This document shows, in pieces, positions 48,847-62,062 of a stretch of 64,000 bases of DNA. The stretch's first letter is position 1. Each line of letters starts with the position of its first letter. A program made the translations under genes and the position numbers. This stretch comes from Megaleporinus macrocephalus (taxonomy: Eukaryota; Chordata; Actinopteri; Characiformes; Anostomidae). The DNA lies in the NCBI GenBank assembly GCA_021613375.1, contig CM038725.1, forward strand, positions 14,779,589 to 14,843,588. Reading direction: 5' to 3'. The notes beneath the pieces are model-generated. The model was not told the origin of the DNA. It did not search any database and saw only the letters and a program-made list of their open reading frames with translations.

Positions 48847-49139
48847 CCAGTCTAATATATATTAAATGCCAGAATTACATTTCCATGTAGGCCTAAACTA
48901 CACGAATGTAATGCACAGCAGTCAGACTCGTTTCATTGCATGTTACCACTGTTTCTATCTTCGTCCTGAACCAAAACAACCCCCCCACCCCACACACACA
49001 CCCCCTCCCGTCTCGTAATATCCAGATTTGTTCAAGAACTTCCACCAGATAATGTCCCGCGCTGTCCAGCAGGAGGCGCATCGCGGTGACATGATTGTGC
49101 ACTTAAACTTTTCTCTTTCGTTTTGGTCATTGAAACTCT

Positions 49140-49677
49140 TGGGTGGACAAGAGGGCGAGGAGGAGCACGAAGATGGGGACGAGGGCGAAGATTAGGAGGA
49201 GCGCGCATCAGCCCATGTCACTTTCCACCCGCACGGCCGTTCACCTTGCCTAAGCGGCGCGTCCTGTAAAGTCAGAGCCTTTAATCTCAGCAATTAGGGG
49301 TTTACTATACCACCCCGGATTCCGTGAGCCTGATCAGTGTGACCCTCTTAAAGATTTCATTAGCCGGAGGACGCGCGCGCGTGTGCTGGGTTTCGTAAGT
49401 GCCTCGCGGCTTCTTCTTTTTCCTCAGCGTTTGTCTTTCACGCGCGGATGGGAGTCATTACGCGCGTGCTCTAGCCAGCCAGGCTCACGCGCAGGTGCCT
49501 CCTTTTTTTTAAGAAAAAATAAATAAATATCGGCTGATGACTGAACGGAGTCTTCCCCCTGGGTGTTGAGAGGGTCTCTGGACTGGGATATTGAGCCCCC
49601 TGTGTGTGTGCGTGCGCGTGTGTGTCCCTCTCCGCTCCTTCAGCAGCTGCAGACTGGCGGGTTGCTGCTCGGGCACT
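49140..49677 (+). promoter_or_regulatory. mctp1 GC-rich promoter and 5'UTR
   Basis: CpG becomes abruptly frequent here (GCGCGC, CGCGCG, ACGCGC runs at about 49198-49210, 49370-49382 and 49440-49470) against an A+T-rich surround. This is the signature of an unmethylated CpG-island promoter. No TATA box is evident. The transcription start is not defined. Confidence 0.7.
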
Positions 49678-50193
49678 ATGGAGGAGAAACTCAAGGATGA
49701 GAGCAGCAGCAGCAGCGGCGGCGCTAAAGGGCAAGAGGCGACGTCCTACCAGCGGAGGATGTGGAGGAATTTCCAGGAGAAGACTAAGCCGTTTTTGAGC
49801 CCCAAGCTGGGCTCGGAGAGACGCGGCGCGGACGGTGGTGGTGGTGTTGGGAAGAAAGAGACGGGGTTGTGGATGTTCAAGCGGAAAAAGAAACAGGCGC
49901 TGGACCGGGTCTTCTCGTCCTCTCAGCCCAACCTGAGCGCTTCTCCTCAGCCCTCTCTGGCGGCCAAAGCCGAGCCCAGCTCTAACACGGGGCCGACCGG
50001 AGCTAGCGGGGCTGCGGCTAACAAACCCGAGCTTTCCGTTTCAGCTCACGGCAGCCCGCAGCTCACTGTAGCCCACCTGGCGCTGTCCCAGCAGCAGAAG
50101 AGCTCGTCCCTGGGCTCGGCGTGCTTCGAGAAGCTGGTGGTCGAGTCTGCAGCGTCCAGTGAGGATGAACTGGGGAAAAACGCCAGCGATTCG
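49678..50193 (+). CDS. mctp1: MCTP1 first coding exon (long N-terminal isoform)
   Basis: MCTP proteins are endoplasmic-reticulum membrane proteins with three C2 domains and two C-terminal membrane spans, acting in calcium-dependent vesicle and ER functions. This exon gives 172 residues that precede the C2 domains. They are low-complexity (Ser, Gly and Ala runs) but hold the conserved KKKQALDRVFSSSQPNL and QKSSSLGSACFEKL; human MCTP1 as I recall it has RKQVLDRVFSSSQPNL and QKSSSLPGTACLEQL. The ATG has A at -3 and G at +4, and the exon ends in phase 0 at TCG before GTGAGT. The mctp1a/mctp1b copy cannot be told from one exon. All further exons lie right of the window. Confidence 0.92.
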
Positions 50194-52814
50194 GTGAGTG
50201 TGCGAGGGTCTGTCAGAGAGAGTTGCATGGCTGCTGAGGCACGTGCTTTAGTCTGATTCAGGTGTATGAAGCTTCTTTAGAGGAAGTTAGATCTCATATG
50301 TGCTCATATGCGCTCATGTAAGTTGCAACATAACGGCTCAATCAGTTTGCACACTTTGGCTGCAGAGCTTGAGCATGCTGTTAGTTATTGTTAGTGTAAG
50401 TGTTAGTTATATTGTATTTGTTGAATATTATTGATTCATTGCTTTGAGATTAGCTACACTAATCCTAGTTTTTTTAAGTCTGTTGTTCAGTCCTGCTTAA
50501 TTTAATGATTGAGATGTAAACAAAGTCATTTAGAATAGTTTGGTGTCAAATGTTTTGTTCTAACTTACCTATTCACAGCTGCTCACAGTGATTTTAATTG
50601 GAACCAGACCTCTGAAGAGTTTTATTAACTCTGAAAGCTCTCGAACAAAAGGTTAATACATGATATGGCTATGAGTATACAGTCTGATGTCTAACACACT
50701 GTTTGTGATAAAGTTTGTGCTTTAAATATATCTTAATCTATGCATGGCAGAGGGGTACTTGCAGAGCATTGTGAGGCAACGTAGTCCCCGACGAAAGCTT
50801 AAACCATTTTCCCATCATAAACATAGAAAATAAAATGCTATATTTGCGTTGTATATGTGGGGACCCCTGGTTCCCATCACCACCACTATAAAGAAAGCTG
50901 CCAAGTTATTTTAGATTCTCTGCAGTTAACTATTAAACATCAAACCGCTCTGAATTCATCTGTTTACATCTCAAGGACTACATTATTCAGAATTTTCTGA
51001 ATTTTCAGAAGGTTCCCCTTTAACCTAGATTGGTTATGGTGTATGAGTCTGCAGATTTGGAGATAATTACCTCTGAACAGTGCCTGATTTATATGTTTTG
51101 GCTGCTGAGCCTGGGTCTATGGCACTTTTCTTGAGTTTTGCGCAGCTACAGTCTTTTAGCCTCTTGATTTTGATTTTATTAGGTGGGTTATGGTATATGA
51201 ATCCTTTGAGAAAGTTAGCCCACAGTGGTAATTTGGCTCTTGAGCTTGAGTTTAAGGACTCTGAGCGTTGACATTTATTGTGTTTACCTTCAGAATGAAC
51301 AGCAGATAGCAGCCCCTGTTAGTTATGCTGGAGTATATGTGTATAGTACATACTGTGTGTGGTGGAGAGCAGCTATCAGGCTGGTTCTGATCTTAAAGGC
51401 ACTTCAGAAAAGTGACCCTTATGGGTAATACCTGCTACAACATATCAGATCAAACAGTCTGAATAGTTAGAGCCAGTCTTGAGTTCCAAATACTTATTAA
51501 AGCTTATAATTGTTGTGGTTTAATATGTGCAGTTAACACAATGAACAGCTAACAACCAGTGTAAGGTATGTTATAGTTCATGTTATGATCAGTATTTAGG
51601 GCTCCCATGTTGGCTGCTATCTTTAATGGCAGCCGTTCTGACAGTGCTCATTTGGTAATGCTCTGTTCCACATATTAACAGAGATCGTCCACATCCTCTC
51701 TTCTGTGTTTGGTTTTAGAAAAGAGTAACTATTCACTCTTTCCACCAACCTCTTGGGAGAACTGGGCAAGTTTTTATATGTACAAATATGTCACAGCAGA
51801 TTGTAAAGTTACAGTTGCTCAGCTATGAAGGACCAACTTGAAACAATTTTATTACAGCGCCACCTTTAGGCAGACCAGTGCTGCATCCCTACTTAGCTAA
51901 GAATGTCAAAAACAGAATCTTGCTGTTTGCAAGGGGAGCAGCTAAATAAAAATAATAACCTTTTACTGAGCTTGTATTTGAGTTTATATTTTTCTAGCAT
52001 ATTAGCATAATAAGTTTAAATTCAGGCACTTTCCAGAGTTTGTTTTTGAAATATTCAGGAGGTCTAGAAAGGTTAATTCCCTCTCAGGACCTCCTCTATT
52101 TCACAGAAATAGATTATTATACAATGTAATACAATGAGGGAAGATTCTGTCATACTGGTTGGTTCTTGTATACAAGTTTATTTTGGAAAATGCCTCATAT
52201 GTTGTAAATCCCATACTCTGCAACATGGCAGTTGGGATAGTTTGGCTATGGAGCTTGTCTAGCTGTTGATAAAGTTATGCTGTAGCTCTGATTTCTGAGA
52301 ACTCGGTTCCTACACAGTTTGTTGTTTTTAGTGATCAAACTAGGCGTGTAAGACCATATAGGAAAATATCAAATATTACACTGTTTTGTTTTGTGGTATT
52401 GTATTGATTCTCAAAAAACAGTATCGATTTTTAATTAACAGTTAACAATTAAGGATTTGTGGCAGACAGAGGTTCATTTTGTGTTGTTTTTAAACCCTCT
52501 ACTGATAGCAGTGCTTTACATCACAAGTCTCTTCCATTCCAATGTAAAAAAGTAATGAGTTAAGCCAATGAGCGTGGGTTTGAGGAGCTTGTTCTTCATT
52601 TTAAAGGCACAGAAAGCGTGGCAAGACAGTTCTTGCAGTTTAGATGAAATAAAATTAAGAAGAGATATCAGCCAATGCAAGTTATGCTATAGTTGTTACT
52701 ACAGAATTGTCAAGTGATGGTTCTAGAGAATGTTATCTGGGGTTGCAAATTGGTGTCACAGTGCTTACATTCAAATGGGAAGTGGCTAGCAAAACAGCTC
52801 AATGCTACTCTCCT

Positions 52815-52935
52815 CTTAATGGTGGTAGCCTGCGTTTGGCAGACGCTCTTATCCAGAGCAGGGTACAGTTTGCATGCACACAGGTACGCGAGGATAGTGT
52901 TAGGAGTGTTGCCCAGTGACTCTTGATAGAACCCT
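52815..52935 (+). repeat. Fish interspersed repeat fragment (GTTTGGCAGACGC type)
   Basis: GCGTTTGGCAGACGCTCTTA then TCCAGAGCAGGGTAC is the head of a very common ostariophysan repeat. The rest is diverged. I am not sure of its class. Confidence 0.6.
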
Positions 52936-54567
52936 GGTCTACAGCATGCAGGGTTGTAAGCTCAATGATTCCGGTGTTGCACATACAGCTTGTTAAGAGC
53001 AGCTAGTGTGTTAGCTAGTTTGTTTCCAGTGAAGGATTTACATTGGGAAAGTATATATGGGTCCTGTGGCCTGCAACTTAGGTAAACCAGTCAGAAGATG
53101 ACTTAAGCTAGCCAGTTACTACCATACTTACATCACAAGTAACATCACTGTTAACCTATGATTTCTACACATTGTCACATTTACTGAAATGTCCTACTAA
53201 AGATGTATACAGATTCATATTTATCTATATTTATCTATGTTTTCAGGCAGTAAGCATCAGCAGCTTGAAAGCTTTTTTTGTAGGTTGACAGAAGGCTGGT
53301 TGTAAGAGCCCGGATGTGTGTGGTGCTAATGCTACATTGATGTGGTTACTTATGCACTTGCAAAAGTTCAAACGTCTTCTTACTTAGCAGAGTTTACGTC
53401 CACACTAGAGAGTGCTCATAGAATACTGAAAAAATTCAGAGTCCAGTTATATAAGAAACAAATGATATTTTTAGAGTGCTTTTTGAGCTTTTATGCAGTA
53501 GTTTTTTTTTTAATTACAAACAGATCTCATGAGGGCCAGATACAATCAGAGGCTCATCCTGCCATCTCATTAATGACTTTTCTGCACTAATGCTTTCAGG
53601 AAAACTAGAGCCTTCAATTAGAAACCTTGAGAGAAAGATCTTTCTGCATTCTGTAATCTCGCTGAGTTCCCGTCAGCCTCTTAGCACCCATAGGCTCAGC
53701 AGTTAACACCCCTGAAGGTGTTAACTGTAAGCTTTTGTCTTTGTTCAGTGACTAAGGCCTGTTCCTGTGTGTAGCATGTGTTATTACACTTGAACTCAGC
53801 AGCCATGAAAGGGCCTCTAATAAAGAATATAAAAGACTCTATATGCAATCATATAAAAGAACTTTGGTTCTTCTTTGGTTATAATGAGCTCACAGGTCAT
53901 GTGAGTGTTTCTAAAGACTCTTAAGAACAGGATGCTGACTGACTGGTGCTCTATCTCTTCATCTCTTTATACAATGTCTGATATATGGACGCTGCTGAAC
54001 AGGTAACTGTGTACATATTTGATCAACCTTGTAAACATATTTGCTCCCCTTAAATTATAAACAAAGGGAAGAAAAAAATTAAAAAACAGTTGATAGCACC
54101 GTGGCCCTGCTTTTGGCCATGCTTTTTCAGAAAAACAACCTTGGAGAATTTAAGTTGTTTACAAGCTCCTGTTGTATTACTCAATGAAACAGTTAGCAAA
54201 CCCTGGAAATTACTTAGATGATGATTGAACAGGAGCAAAAGATAATAGAATCATTTTTACAAGATGGATATATTTACTTGCTTTAACTCCTGAGTGTGAA
54301 ATTTAATATTCTTAATTATTTGTGATATTAGACATTATGAGGTGTTTGCTACATTCTGAGCATGATCAATGTTTATCGACAGATGACATCATGGCAGTTG
54401 AATGTATGACAGTATGAATTCTGTTACTGAACTATTACTTCACAAATTAACAAGTCAAAATGTTTGACCTGATTCTTTCAGCACCAAAACACAACTAAGC
54501 TGTGGTTTCTATTGCCTTGAGCTTAGAACCACTGGCTAATGTGTTAGCCAAAATAGTTTTTTATAGT

Positions 54568-54574
<7 letters not shown>

Positions 54575-54657
<83 letters not shown>

Positions 54658-54713
54658 TATATTATTATTATTATTATATATATATATTATATATATACAT
54701 ATTATATATATAT
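54575..54713. repeat. (TA)n array with mixed TA/TTA tail
   Basis: A pure TA run of about 79 bp is followed by TTA units and further TA runs to 54713. Confidence 0.9.
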
Positions 54714-56305
54714 TTGGTATCGTCTCTGGTTGAGGTTGATGATATAGCGGAAATCTATCGTCATACAAATTTTAGGTGCTACAGCAAATATTTAGAATTA
54801 GACAGATTATCAGCCAGACTTGTTAATGAAGCGAGCCACTTAATGAGTTACCAGTGATGTACATAACCAGCACATCAAAGGAGATGAAGACAATCTGCCT
54901 ACAAGTCACGTAAGGACAGCATTTGTTTTCAAGTCAGTCAAGTAGTCCTTTTCTGTCCCAACCCTGGTGATGTCTCAGCAGTAGTCAGAGGTTGAACTGT
55001 CAAGACTCTGTTCCTAACCGTCTGTTTCAGAGCTCTAATCTGAGGTGATAATGTCGGCTGGTGTTGTCAAAATGCTTTTCCTGCTTGTCCAGATTGCTAG
55101 CTAGTAGGCTCGCCATCTGGAGCAGAAACAAAGTTATTAAAGCTGCACCGGGACTTGAGATGGATGTGGTGGAGTTCAGCACAAGCTTGCGTATAAAGCA
55201 GTTTTTAAGTGACTTAACATGTAGAAGCTAAACCACGGTCAACCAGTAATTCCTCAACAAGGTGTCAAAAAACTGTTTTCAGTTTTTCAGACAATGTGGT
55301 TAACGAGGTGCTGTTTGACACTATGCCTCCCTAAAATGTTCCAGCAGCCTCAGCTGCTTTTTTAGGGTTGTCAGATTGGACATGTTCTCCTGTAAAGCTT
55401 ATTATAGTACTTACTGTGACAGTAGTTATGTTCATTGCTTTGTTTATCCATACGCTGTATCTCTTCTTCTTCTTTGTATTATTATTGTTGACAATAACAC
55501 AGGTAACAAAGTAATACTATAATATACCTTTATTTATTTTCTTATGCAGTATTTGAAAGTGGTCCGTTGTTTTGCATAATATACATATATGATTCATGGT
55601 GCATCACAGTATTTAAGAGTTTTATAACATTAAAACAGTCCAAATGCACCAGTTGGGCCATATTACCAATAATACTCCTAAAATATGAGTACAGTGTTTA
55701 AATTAAACAGCAACAATTATTATCTCCTCACAATAACAATGCAGTTGGTCAGTGTTTGTAAACCATATGTGCTTGGAAAACATGATGTAATTTATCACAG
55801 AAGCAATACATATTATGATTTCACCCACTCCTGGTGTCTGGTATTTCATCAAAATACACTTATTTTCAGCCTGAAAAATGTTTTTTTTAATAGCTCTTAA
55901 TTCCTACGGATTTGTTCTTGGTCTTTTTGCTCTTGGATTGATTTAATTGCTCCTGACACAGTGCTATATTATATACACCCATACAAATAAGTAATATGAT
56001 GGAAATTAAAGGTTATATATTCTATATATTCAACATATAACAACATGTATATGTTCTCTGGTGGTTTAAATTCAATGCTGTCAAAGATAAATTAGCTCAA
56101 GGCTGTAGAGACCAAAAATAAAGCTGGCAGTACTGCTTGAAACCACTGGAGAGTAACTTTGAAAGCTCTTACATTTGCAGAAAGTCTTGACTGTGTTTTT
56201 TTTTTTTTCATTGCCTGCACTATTTTAGTACATATGTGTCCCATATACTGTATGTACTGTTGCATTGCATGAACATCATGTGAAGTGATTGCCCTCTCCC
56301 ATTAC

Positions 56306-56337
56306 TCTCTCTCTCTCTCTCTCCCTCTCCCTCTCCC
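56306..56337. repeat. (CT)n / (CTCCCT)n array
   Basis: Alternating CT passing into CTCCCT units. Confidence 0.85.
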
Positions 56338-58894
56338 TCATGCTGCTCCATAGCACTTATGTAACAGACATAACTGCCTTGGCTTCGTCTGTGTTAGCCT
56401 GTTTTAAAAATTCACCACTCCAGAGAGGGGGAAGGCTGGTCTCACATGCTGTATCATTCATTCATAGATAGAAAATGAGGGTGATCCCTTGACTGTTGTC
56501 AAGTATAGATTTAGTTAATGCCTCTACAAAGCAGTGTTGATTATGCAAGGTCACACAGCCACTCAAAAAATGTCTGTCGTTTGGCTGTCATCACTTTTTT
56601 ATTATATTGCAGCATTGAGGTGTCGGTCAGTACGTAACGCTTGCTTGCTCTGGCTGAGTAGGCTATATCTTTACTGGCATCCCCTGTTTTTTTTTTTTGT
56701 TTGTTTTTTTGCTGACTATGTTTGGCGAGTGTGTCAAGATGCTGTCATCTGGCTTTTGCTCTGTGTGTTCTGATGTTCTCTTGTTCTGTGTTACTGCATC
56801 TAACTGAACTAGATAGAAAGCAGATTGTTTTTCTTGTGGTATACAGTTCTATAACCTAATCAGTCATATAACCTAATTGTATCCCCATTACAGAGCTGCT
56901 AACTCCCACAATTCAGTCTCATCTCCTGCTCTTCAGCCAACTTTGTATATTCTCCCGCAATTCTATTCATGTACATTAAATCAGTTGCTGGATTCAAGTT
57001 TCCGAACATACAGTGAACAAACAGCCTGCTAAGTAGACGATAGCAGGTGGTTTGTATAGCTGATTGCAGCATGTATGAATGACAAAACTCATTTTGTTGT
57101 TGGGTGTTTCTTGAATGCCTGGAACCCAAAAGCCGCAGATGAGGCAACGGAGAGGTATGTGACACCACCTAGCAACTTAACTGCATATTGAAATACTATT
57201 ATCCATACTTGGTATCCAGAAATTTCAGACCTCCAACTAGTATGTTTATAGTGGAGCACTCCCATAAGTTGCTAAAAACTAGCTTTTCGTCCAAAACATT
57301 GTTTGTATGGATTGATTTATGCCGAAAAAGAGTGCTAAGTGTAAGATATTAGATATAAACCCAACTCCGTATGATTCCAAATCTCCCTCAAACAAATTGC
57401 TGAAAGTTGGCAGCCCTGCCATTCACATATCCAAAATACACAAGGGCAGTATCATCCAGAAACATCTCTGAGTAGTTTAGCCAAATATATCAACCCACTT
57501 TAGACTTTTTTATACTCTGGGGGCATAAACATAATACATGATGTTAGATCAGGGACGTGTACCCATACTAACTGGTGAGCTAGCTTAGTTAGCTAGTTTA
57601 GTTTAGCAACAGGTCATGAACAGGTCAGTCTTTGGCCTCCCCTACTTACCCGACCACTCTTGTTAAATTAATCCACCACTGACGAAGAAGATCTTCGTTG
57701 TTGATTATCAGGCTGATTTTTATTAACTTTGGAATGTTTCGTGTTTGCTTACTAGGTCTAGTCCATGTTCACAAAATCAGCTCCAGGTCTTATAATATTA
57801 TTTTTGGTGTTGCGTTTCGTCTTGTGGTACTGTGATGCTGTTTATATGGTTTTCTAGGCCTTTTGTCATCGCTGTCCTTTGAAAACCAAGTATCTGCATT
57901 TTTTGTGAATTTTCTGATTTGAACTTTACTCTTGTCCTTTACATAGTGTCAAAGCCTCATGATGACTGGACCAATAAAAATGTTCTCCAACTGCGTTAAA
58001 AAAATACCTTTCCATTAAATTGGAAAGTAAAGAGGTCCTCTACTGCAAAGTTATCATTTTGGAGACAGAGCGACGATATATTATATATTGGGCCACAACA
58101 TGACAGTAAAAACAAACTCTCCTTTTTCTGCATCTTATTAAAGCTAATGTTTCTACAGATTTCTTCAGTGGCAATTTATAGACTGTGGTTAATAATGTAG
58201 GTTGTGTTGCCCATGTGAACTCATCAGAAGTGAACATTAGTGAGCATTGAAGCCTGAAAATGCAAAGGAACAATATTTGGTGTCATCTTTGAGCTCTTAC
58301 TGTCTTTATCCAGCCGTCATGTGGCCTGATTTTGTCCTTTCCCCAGGGACACTCTTTTTGAAGTCCCTCACTTCTCTGGTGTCTTGACACACTTCTCGCT
58401 CAGCTGATATGAACTCAGATCAGTGACTCAAAGCTTGAATGGGGCGTTATTTAGAGATGTACTGGTTCTTGCTTTGGCTGTCTGAGTTTTCCCAGAAGAC
58501 AAATATGTTATGACTGAATTATGCCACCATCTGTTCGATCAGACTAGTCAGCTAAGTGCCCCGGGCAGTATAAGAATATTAGGCCTTCGTTTTGGCTACA
58601 AATAGCTTTATCTACTTACTCCACAGAGTAACAAAGATGCCTCACAGTTTCTCTGTGTTCTTTACTCCTTATGTTGTCCTAATTGGATGAGATGCTGAAC
58701 GCCTTTACAGCTATTGTAGCTGTTCAGTACACTAAAAGAATAGTTAATAGATTTACAAAATATGAAATAAATTATAAACACAACAGTCAAACCTTGATAT
58801 GCCATGTATTATTTTTATTCAAATTTATTTATTAGATTGTGTAAACACCCTGTGCAGGCTCATATTGCAGGCTTTTGAAATATCAGACAGAAAG

Positions 58895-59695
58895 AGGTCC
58901 ACCTCCCTCTGTCTATGCTCATTGTCCATGTTATCAGCTCTACTTATCATATAGACACACTTGATTTACAGACTGTGGTCCATCTGCTCCTTTGCATAAT
59001 TTGTCAGCTCCTTTCATTCTGTTCTTCGATGGCCAGGGCCCCCACAGGACCACCACAGAGCAGGTATTATCTGGATGGTGGATCATTTTTAGCACTGCAA
59101 TGACAGTGACGAGGTGGTGGTGTGTTAGTAAGTGTTGTGCTGGTATGAGTGGATCAGACACAGCAGTGCTGCCAGAGTTTTTAAACACCTCAGTGTCACT
59201 GCTGGTCTGAGAACAGTCTACCAACCAAATTATTCAGTCAACAGACGACTGATGAAAGACCAGAGGATTACCAACACCAACTGTGCAGCGACAGATGACC
59301 TATCGCCTTGAATGTTACAACTACAAGGTGGGCCACTGAGGAGTGTCTTATATAGTGGGCAGTGCGTGCTTAAATACTCAAGCAGCACTGTTGTGTCTGA
59401 TCCACTCAGATCAGCACAACACATACTAACACACCACTGCCATGTCAGTGTCACTGCAGTGCTAAGAATGATCCACCACCAGATAATACCTGCTCTGTGG
59501 TGGTTCTGTGGGTTTCCGACCACTGAAGAACAGGGTGAAAGGGGGCTAGCAAAGTGGTCAGAGAGACGATAGTCTGTAGTTGTAGAAATACAAAGTGATC
59601 CTATATGATAAGAGGAGCTGAGAAAATGGACCATGAGTGTAGATACAAGTAGTTAAACAAGGAGGTGAACCTAATGAGGAGGTTGGTGGGGGGTC
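58895..59695. mobile_element. Palindromic DNA element, copy 4, most complete
   Basis: The left arm 59040-59180 (CAGAGCAGGTATTATCTGGA, GTGTTGTGCTGGTATGAGTG, GATCAGACACAGCAGTGCTG) is inverted at 59385-59525 (AGCAGCACTGTTGTGTCTGA, CAGCACAACACATACTAACA, ATAATACCTGCTCTGTGG). The outer arms also pair: CATTGTCCATGTTATCAGCT (58919) with GCTGAGAAAATGGACCATGA (59617). The whole could form a hairpin of several hundred bases. No ORF with family likeness is present. Confidence 0.85.
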
Positions 59696-61279
59696 TGTAT
59701 CACAACAAAGATTTGAAAACTATATATTGTGCATTTCTAGTAGCCAGCTATTGATGTTAGTGATGCTATAAGAGGACTTGTGTCTATACCATGTAATCTG
59801 TAAGCTAATGAGATATGATATATGTCTGTTCTTTCATGTATTGTAATGTTAATGCTGCTTAGTGAAATGAACTGTTATCTGATTGATCTGAGTGTATTTG
59901 AACCTCAGAATGGTTCTTTGTACTACAACATAAGAGAAAACTCACAATACAGGAGCAAAGGGCATCTTACAATCTCGTTCGCTGGAAAGATGCACCCCAA
60001 GCTGTGGCCTTTACGGACCACGTAATTCACAAATCAGGAAACTCATCAGTAACAGAGGAATTTAACAAAATCTGAATGAAGGAGAGTGAGCCACGAGTGG
60101 ACTTTTTTCTAATGGTGACGTGAGAGCTGATTCTTCTGTTGCTATCTGGGTCATGTTTCCTCTCACACTCAGAGTGGTAAACCACAGTGGCCCACCCACC
60201 CACCTCCACTGCTTTGACAGTCCCTCCTTCTCCAGCTGCTTTTAGTAGATCACAATGCTCGACTCTCCTCCCTGTGATTTCACAACATCATGATCATTCC
60301 TAGCAGCTCCAGGGGGCTTATGGGGAATGATCCAAAGAGACACAAGAGCATTTCCATGTAAATAATAGCCGAGTGCTTAGCCCACTACACTAGACTGATC
60401 CAAGACATTTACATGATATTCAGACTTCACTTGTAGTCCTGTTTACATTCACGCCATCATAAACCTTGAAACTATACCTGTTATGTTTGCTCATGAACAA
60501 GTTTCCAAACACTTTCAGTCTTGCTGAACAAATACTTTTACCACACAGTGGTAAAAACTGATAGTGATCTAACATGATATGGCTGGTGTGCTCTAAGCTT
60601 TTTGACCCCAAGCCTTCTCGTTATTTATTTATTTTATTGCATTGGAAAGCAGTTGTTGAACATGGTAATGCAGGAAGTCCTGCAAAATGTCATGTCTCTT
60701 ATGTGTGAGACTAAGAATCATTGGTGGAGTGATGTTTCTTCTGAAATCAAGGGCATTAATAGAAATATATTTTCTGTATTTTATTTCAGTAATAGCTTCT
60801 TTTCACTAGATGCTGGGACGTGCTGGGAGGACTTAACTGTATTCAGCCACAAGAACAAGCTGCAGTTAAGTATGGATGTGGGATGATTAATTTTGGATCA
60901 CAAACTCATCTGAATGAATTAGATGGAGAACTCCAGAAAATGCAGTTCCACTGCTGCACAGTCCAGTACTTAGGGGGCTTTGTAGTCCTCTAGGCAACAT
61001 TTAACATTGGACATGGTGACATGTGCAGCTGCTCCAGCCTGCACTACTCTGTTGGTCAGTGTTTTAGTAAGAGTGTGTCCGCGATTTAGCATTTGTCCGC
61101 TAAAGATACCCTAAAATGCCTGAATTCACTATTTGTACTAATAGTATGCATTTGGATATGTAAATGATCTTAGTTGGCCATGCAGTCTTAGACTGGTATC
61201 ATTGGTAGACATGTAGTTATTGGAGCTGTGCCTGTGTCTAGTTACTAGCAATAGGACTCACCAATAGGACTCACCGAAG

Positions 61280-61620
61280 ACCTAGTGATACAATATTATT
61301 TTGATACCTAAGTCACAAAACATTATATTTGTTATTTTACGATATGCTGAGTATTGCAGTGTGTCTAGTAACTAGGGGTGGAAATAACCCAACAATACCC
61401 AATTTTACAATAATATAATAATACTTTAGTCACAATACAATATAACTGTAACAAATATTATAGTATATTGTGATTTAATCCATTATTTTAACTGCAAATT
61501 ATGTACAATTATGTATGGCATACGAGTCCCTTGCCCATCTGCACATTGCAAGTTAATGACATCCTTTCTGCTTTACTTAACACTGTTGTATACATTATTC
61601 TAGGGTTTAATAGTGTTTAA
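61280..61620. mobile_element. Decayed hAT-like fragment
   Basis: CTAGGGGTGGAAATAACCCA at about 61372 and repeated ACAATAC/GATAC stretches resemble hAT ends. The boundaries are unclear. Confidence 0.35.
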
Positions 61621-61642
61621 AGTACTTTTTATTGCACAAAAC

Positions 61643-62062
61643 TAGGCCTGTCACATTCATGAAACCTTAGCTAACAATTGTCACCCAAATAATTACAATT
61701 AACAATTTAACTGGACATTGCATGCAACTACTGATATACAATCCAGAAGTGGCCAAATGAACTGATTAGCAGTCTTGTTTGCTGGCTGTGTTTGATTAAT
61801 AGCTATATAGGAGCGACACAGCTAATACACCAACATTAATCAGCGCTGCCCTCTAAACATGTGAGCATATTTGACCTCTCAATGATACATTTTGCTGTTT
61901 CTTTATTTCATTTATATGCTCGGCACACTCACTTAGCATCCTGCTTGTTGCAGAAATCGAACAAATGTGAAAACTTAATCTTAAGTAATTGAAAATCTTA
62001 AGTAATTGCGATCATCCCAAATGATTGTGATTAAGCGATTATGTAATAATTGTGACAGTCTT
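61643..62062. mobile_element. hAT-like element with CTGTCACA termini
   Basis: The left end reads TAGGCCTGTCACATTC and the right end, reversed, AAGACTGTCACAATTATT. ATTAC/GATTA stretches lie just inside both ends. A possible target duplication (GCACAAAA / GCACGACA) matches only 6 of 8, so age or misplacement is likely. Confidence 0.55.

Larger units (their letters stand above)
42040..49139. other. fam81b - mctp1 intergenic region
   Basis: This must hold the fam81b promoter and missing 5' exon(s), which I could not place. It contains the repeats listed separately (LINE tail 42205, repeat 42770, mariner-like 43985, (TA)n 45751, (GA)n 47613, palindromic element 47925, MITE 48529). I saw no independent gene; open frames of 60-80 codons here lack family likeness. 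Confidence 0.55.

Noticed and set aside
51035..51260. Two segments starting GGTTATGGTRTATGA about 150 bp apart
   Set aside because: Similarity is limited to short stretches and may be chance. It is too weak to call a tandem duplication.
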